From NCBI GenBank assembly GCA_041920215.1, contig JAYRSJ010000049.1, forward strand, positions 1-7,112: a DNA stretch of 7,112 nt, read 5' to 3'. Below are positions 6,606 to 7,112 of this stretch, piece by piece; within the stretch, counting starts at the first letter, position 1; each line of letters begins with the position of its first letter. This DNA is from JAYRSJ01 sp041920215 (GTDB lineage: Bacteria; Pseudomonadota; Gammaproteobacteria; Burkholderiales; Burkholderiaceae_C). The notes beneath the pieces were generated by a model, which had not been told where the DNA came from, did no database searches, and was given only the letters and a program-made list of their open reading frames with translations. Position numbers and translations under genes: made by a program.

Positions 6606-6611
6606 GGGAGG
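6606..6611 (+). promoter_or_regulatory. Strong ribosome-binding site of the microprotein
   Basis: GGGAGG six bases ahead of GTG at 6618. It is one of the strongest Shine-Dalgarno matches in the window and the main evidence that the short reading frame is translated. Confidence 0.65.
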
Positions 6612-6617
6612 AAGCGC

Positions 6618-6695
6618 GTGTTTCAACAACGGAGCGTTCAGTGGGCCATGGTGGCCGTGCTGCTGCTGCTGCTGGTGCTGCAGTCCTTTGACTGA
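6618..6695 (+). CDS. Putative 25-residue single-helix membrane microprotein
   Basis: A short frame starting GTG and ending TGA at 6693-6695. The product begins with a polar, basic stretch (FQQRSVQW), continues with a hydrophobic helix (AMVAVLLLLLVL) and ends QSFD. The basic end should stay inside, giving an N-in, C-out single-pass inner-membrane peptide. Evidence for a real gene is the GGGAGG site six bases upstream, G/C-biased third positions, and an intrinsic terminator starting 37 bases after the stop. It lies 119 bases after the second YceI gene with no terminator between, so it may be the last gene of the b561-YceI operon, possibly modulating b561. I do not recognise a family. Five consecutive CTG codons (6660-6674) encode the leucine run. 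It could instead be a regulatory leader or chance, since leucine-rich runs arise easily at high G+C. Confidence 0.5.
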   Translation: MFQQRSVQWAMVAVLLLLLVLQSFD

Positions 6696-6700
6696 AGCCC

Positions 6701-6714
6701 CGGGGCCGGCCCCG
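6701..6714. repeat. Perfect 14-base G+C palindrome after the microprotein stop
   Basis: CGGGGCC followed directly by GGCCCCG, starting five bases after the microprotein stop codon. It has no loop or T-run, so it is not a terminator by itself. It may be a transcript-end stabilising structure together with the terminator just downstream. Confidence 0.4.
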
Positions 6715-6732
6715 CAATAACAGAGAGCAAAG

Positions 6733-6761
6733 AGGCCCCGGCATGCCGGGGCCTTTTCTTT
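6733..6761 (+). terminator. Rho-independent terminator of the b561-YceI operon
   Basis: The perfect arms AGGCCCCGGC (6733-6742) and GCCGGGGCCT (6745-6754) form a ten-pair G+C-rich stem, followed by TTTTCTTT. This is a textbook intrinsic terminator for plus-strand transcription. The preceding A-rich bases (6729-6731) would give a short, interrupted U-run on the opposite strand, so weak bidirectional action is possible. It separates the operon and microprotein from the gene starting at 6890. Confidence 0.9.
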
Positions 6762-6800
6762 GGGCCCGAGCGTCTACCGACTGTCGCAGACTGCTGCAGG

Positions 6801-6844
6801 CTGTCCCGCTGCTCGCACGGCACATCGCGCCCCTGTGGGACAGG
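6801..6844. promoter_or_regulatory. Nested inverted repeats ahead of the right-edge gene
   Basis: CTGTCCC (6801-6807) is repeated in inverse as GGGACAG (6837-6843). The second copy is itself part of the dyad CCTGT-GGG-ACAGG (6832-6844). The dyad lies 45 bases before the start codon at 6890, where an operator could sit. A TACAGT hexamer (6859-6864) could be a -10, but the hexamer 17 bases upstream (TGGGAC, inside the dyad) is a poor -35. The rest of the 6762-6889 stretch shows nothing else I can name. Confidence 0.3.
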
Positions 6845-6889
6845 CTGGCCGGCTTGCGTACAGTGCGCAGCAACAACAGGTCCGTCCCC

Positions 6890-7112
6890 ATGAACGCAGC
6901 AGCACCCACCCCCTACCAGCGCTGGCAAGCCTTTGCCGCCACCGTGATGCGCGGCTTCCGCGCCTATGCCAGCTGGCTGGTGGCGATGAGCTGGAAGCGC
7001 TTCGCGCTACTGGCCTTGATGCTGCTGGTGGGTGTCAATGTGCTGGTCAGCCTGCCCCCCTTCACCTGGCGCATGACCGAGGAGATCGAGACCGCCCCGC
7101 TGCCCAGGCTGC
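6890..7112 (+). CDS. N-terminal part of an unidentified membrane-anchored protein
   Basis: An open frame of 74 codons running off the right edge. The first 37 residues are amphipathic and aromatic-rich with arginines (YQRW, RGFRAYASWL, MSWKRF). They are followed by one hydrophobic helix at about 38-55 (FALLALMLLVGVNVLVSL), then PPFTWRMTEEIETAPLP, which is probably extracytoplasmic. This N-in anchor resembles the start of some Burkholderiales sensor or envelope proteins, but I cannot name the family from this fragment. The ATG at 6890 has only a weak ribosome-binding match (AGG nine bases upstream). It lies beyond a strong terminator, so it should have its own promoter. Confidence 0.7.
   Translation, partial: MNAAAPTPYQRWQAFAATVMRGFRAYASWLVAMSWKRFALLALMLLVGVNVLVSLPPFTWRMTEEIETAPLPRL

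Overview
The window is about two-thirds G+C, with coding frames strongly biased to G/C in the third codon position. Gene content and protein sequence style suggest a betaproteobacterium of the order Burkholderiales (Roseateles/Pelomonas/Rubrivivax-like). This is an inference from composition and family resemblance; the window has no rRNA or other taxonomic marker. I see no insertion sequence, CRISPR array, tRNA or phage gene.

Left part (1-3674, minus strand): a two-gene signalling operon. A soluble sensor histidine kinase with three PAS-like regions and an HWE/HisKA_2-type kinase core is followed, with an 8-base overlap, by a response regulator with receiver, two PAS-like, GGDEF and EAL regions. 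The regulator runs off the left edge inside the EAL domain. The pair should convert a cytoplasmic stimulus into a change in cyclic di-GMP. The upstream region carries a site resembling both an FNR/ANR box and a -10 hexamer.

Middle (3974-4549, minus strand): a single HD-domain gene. Its motif spacing matches PhnZ/TmpB-type mixed-valent diiron oxygenases of phosphonate breakdown, but no phosphonate gene is visible beside it. A 163-base divergent spacer with an A+T-rich dyad separates it from the next operon.

Right part (4713-6761, plus strand): a four-membrane-helix cytochrome b561, two different exported YceI-family proteins, and a 25-residue hydrophobic microprotein with a GTG start and a strong ribosome-binding site, closed by a strong intrinsic terminator. 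The b561-YceI pairing is a known arrangement (yceJ-yceI in E. coli), read as quinone redox chemistry in the inner membrane plus periplasmic lipid or quinone binding. The duplicated YceI and the trailing microprotein are the less ordinary parts.

Right edge (6890-7112, plus strand): the first 74 codons of a membrane-anchored protein that I cannot identify, preceded by a short region with inverted repeats.

Most of the window is ordinary chromosomal content. The items most worth a second look are the microprotein, the solitary PhnZ-like oxygenase, and the possible oxygen-responsive control of the c-di-GMP operon.
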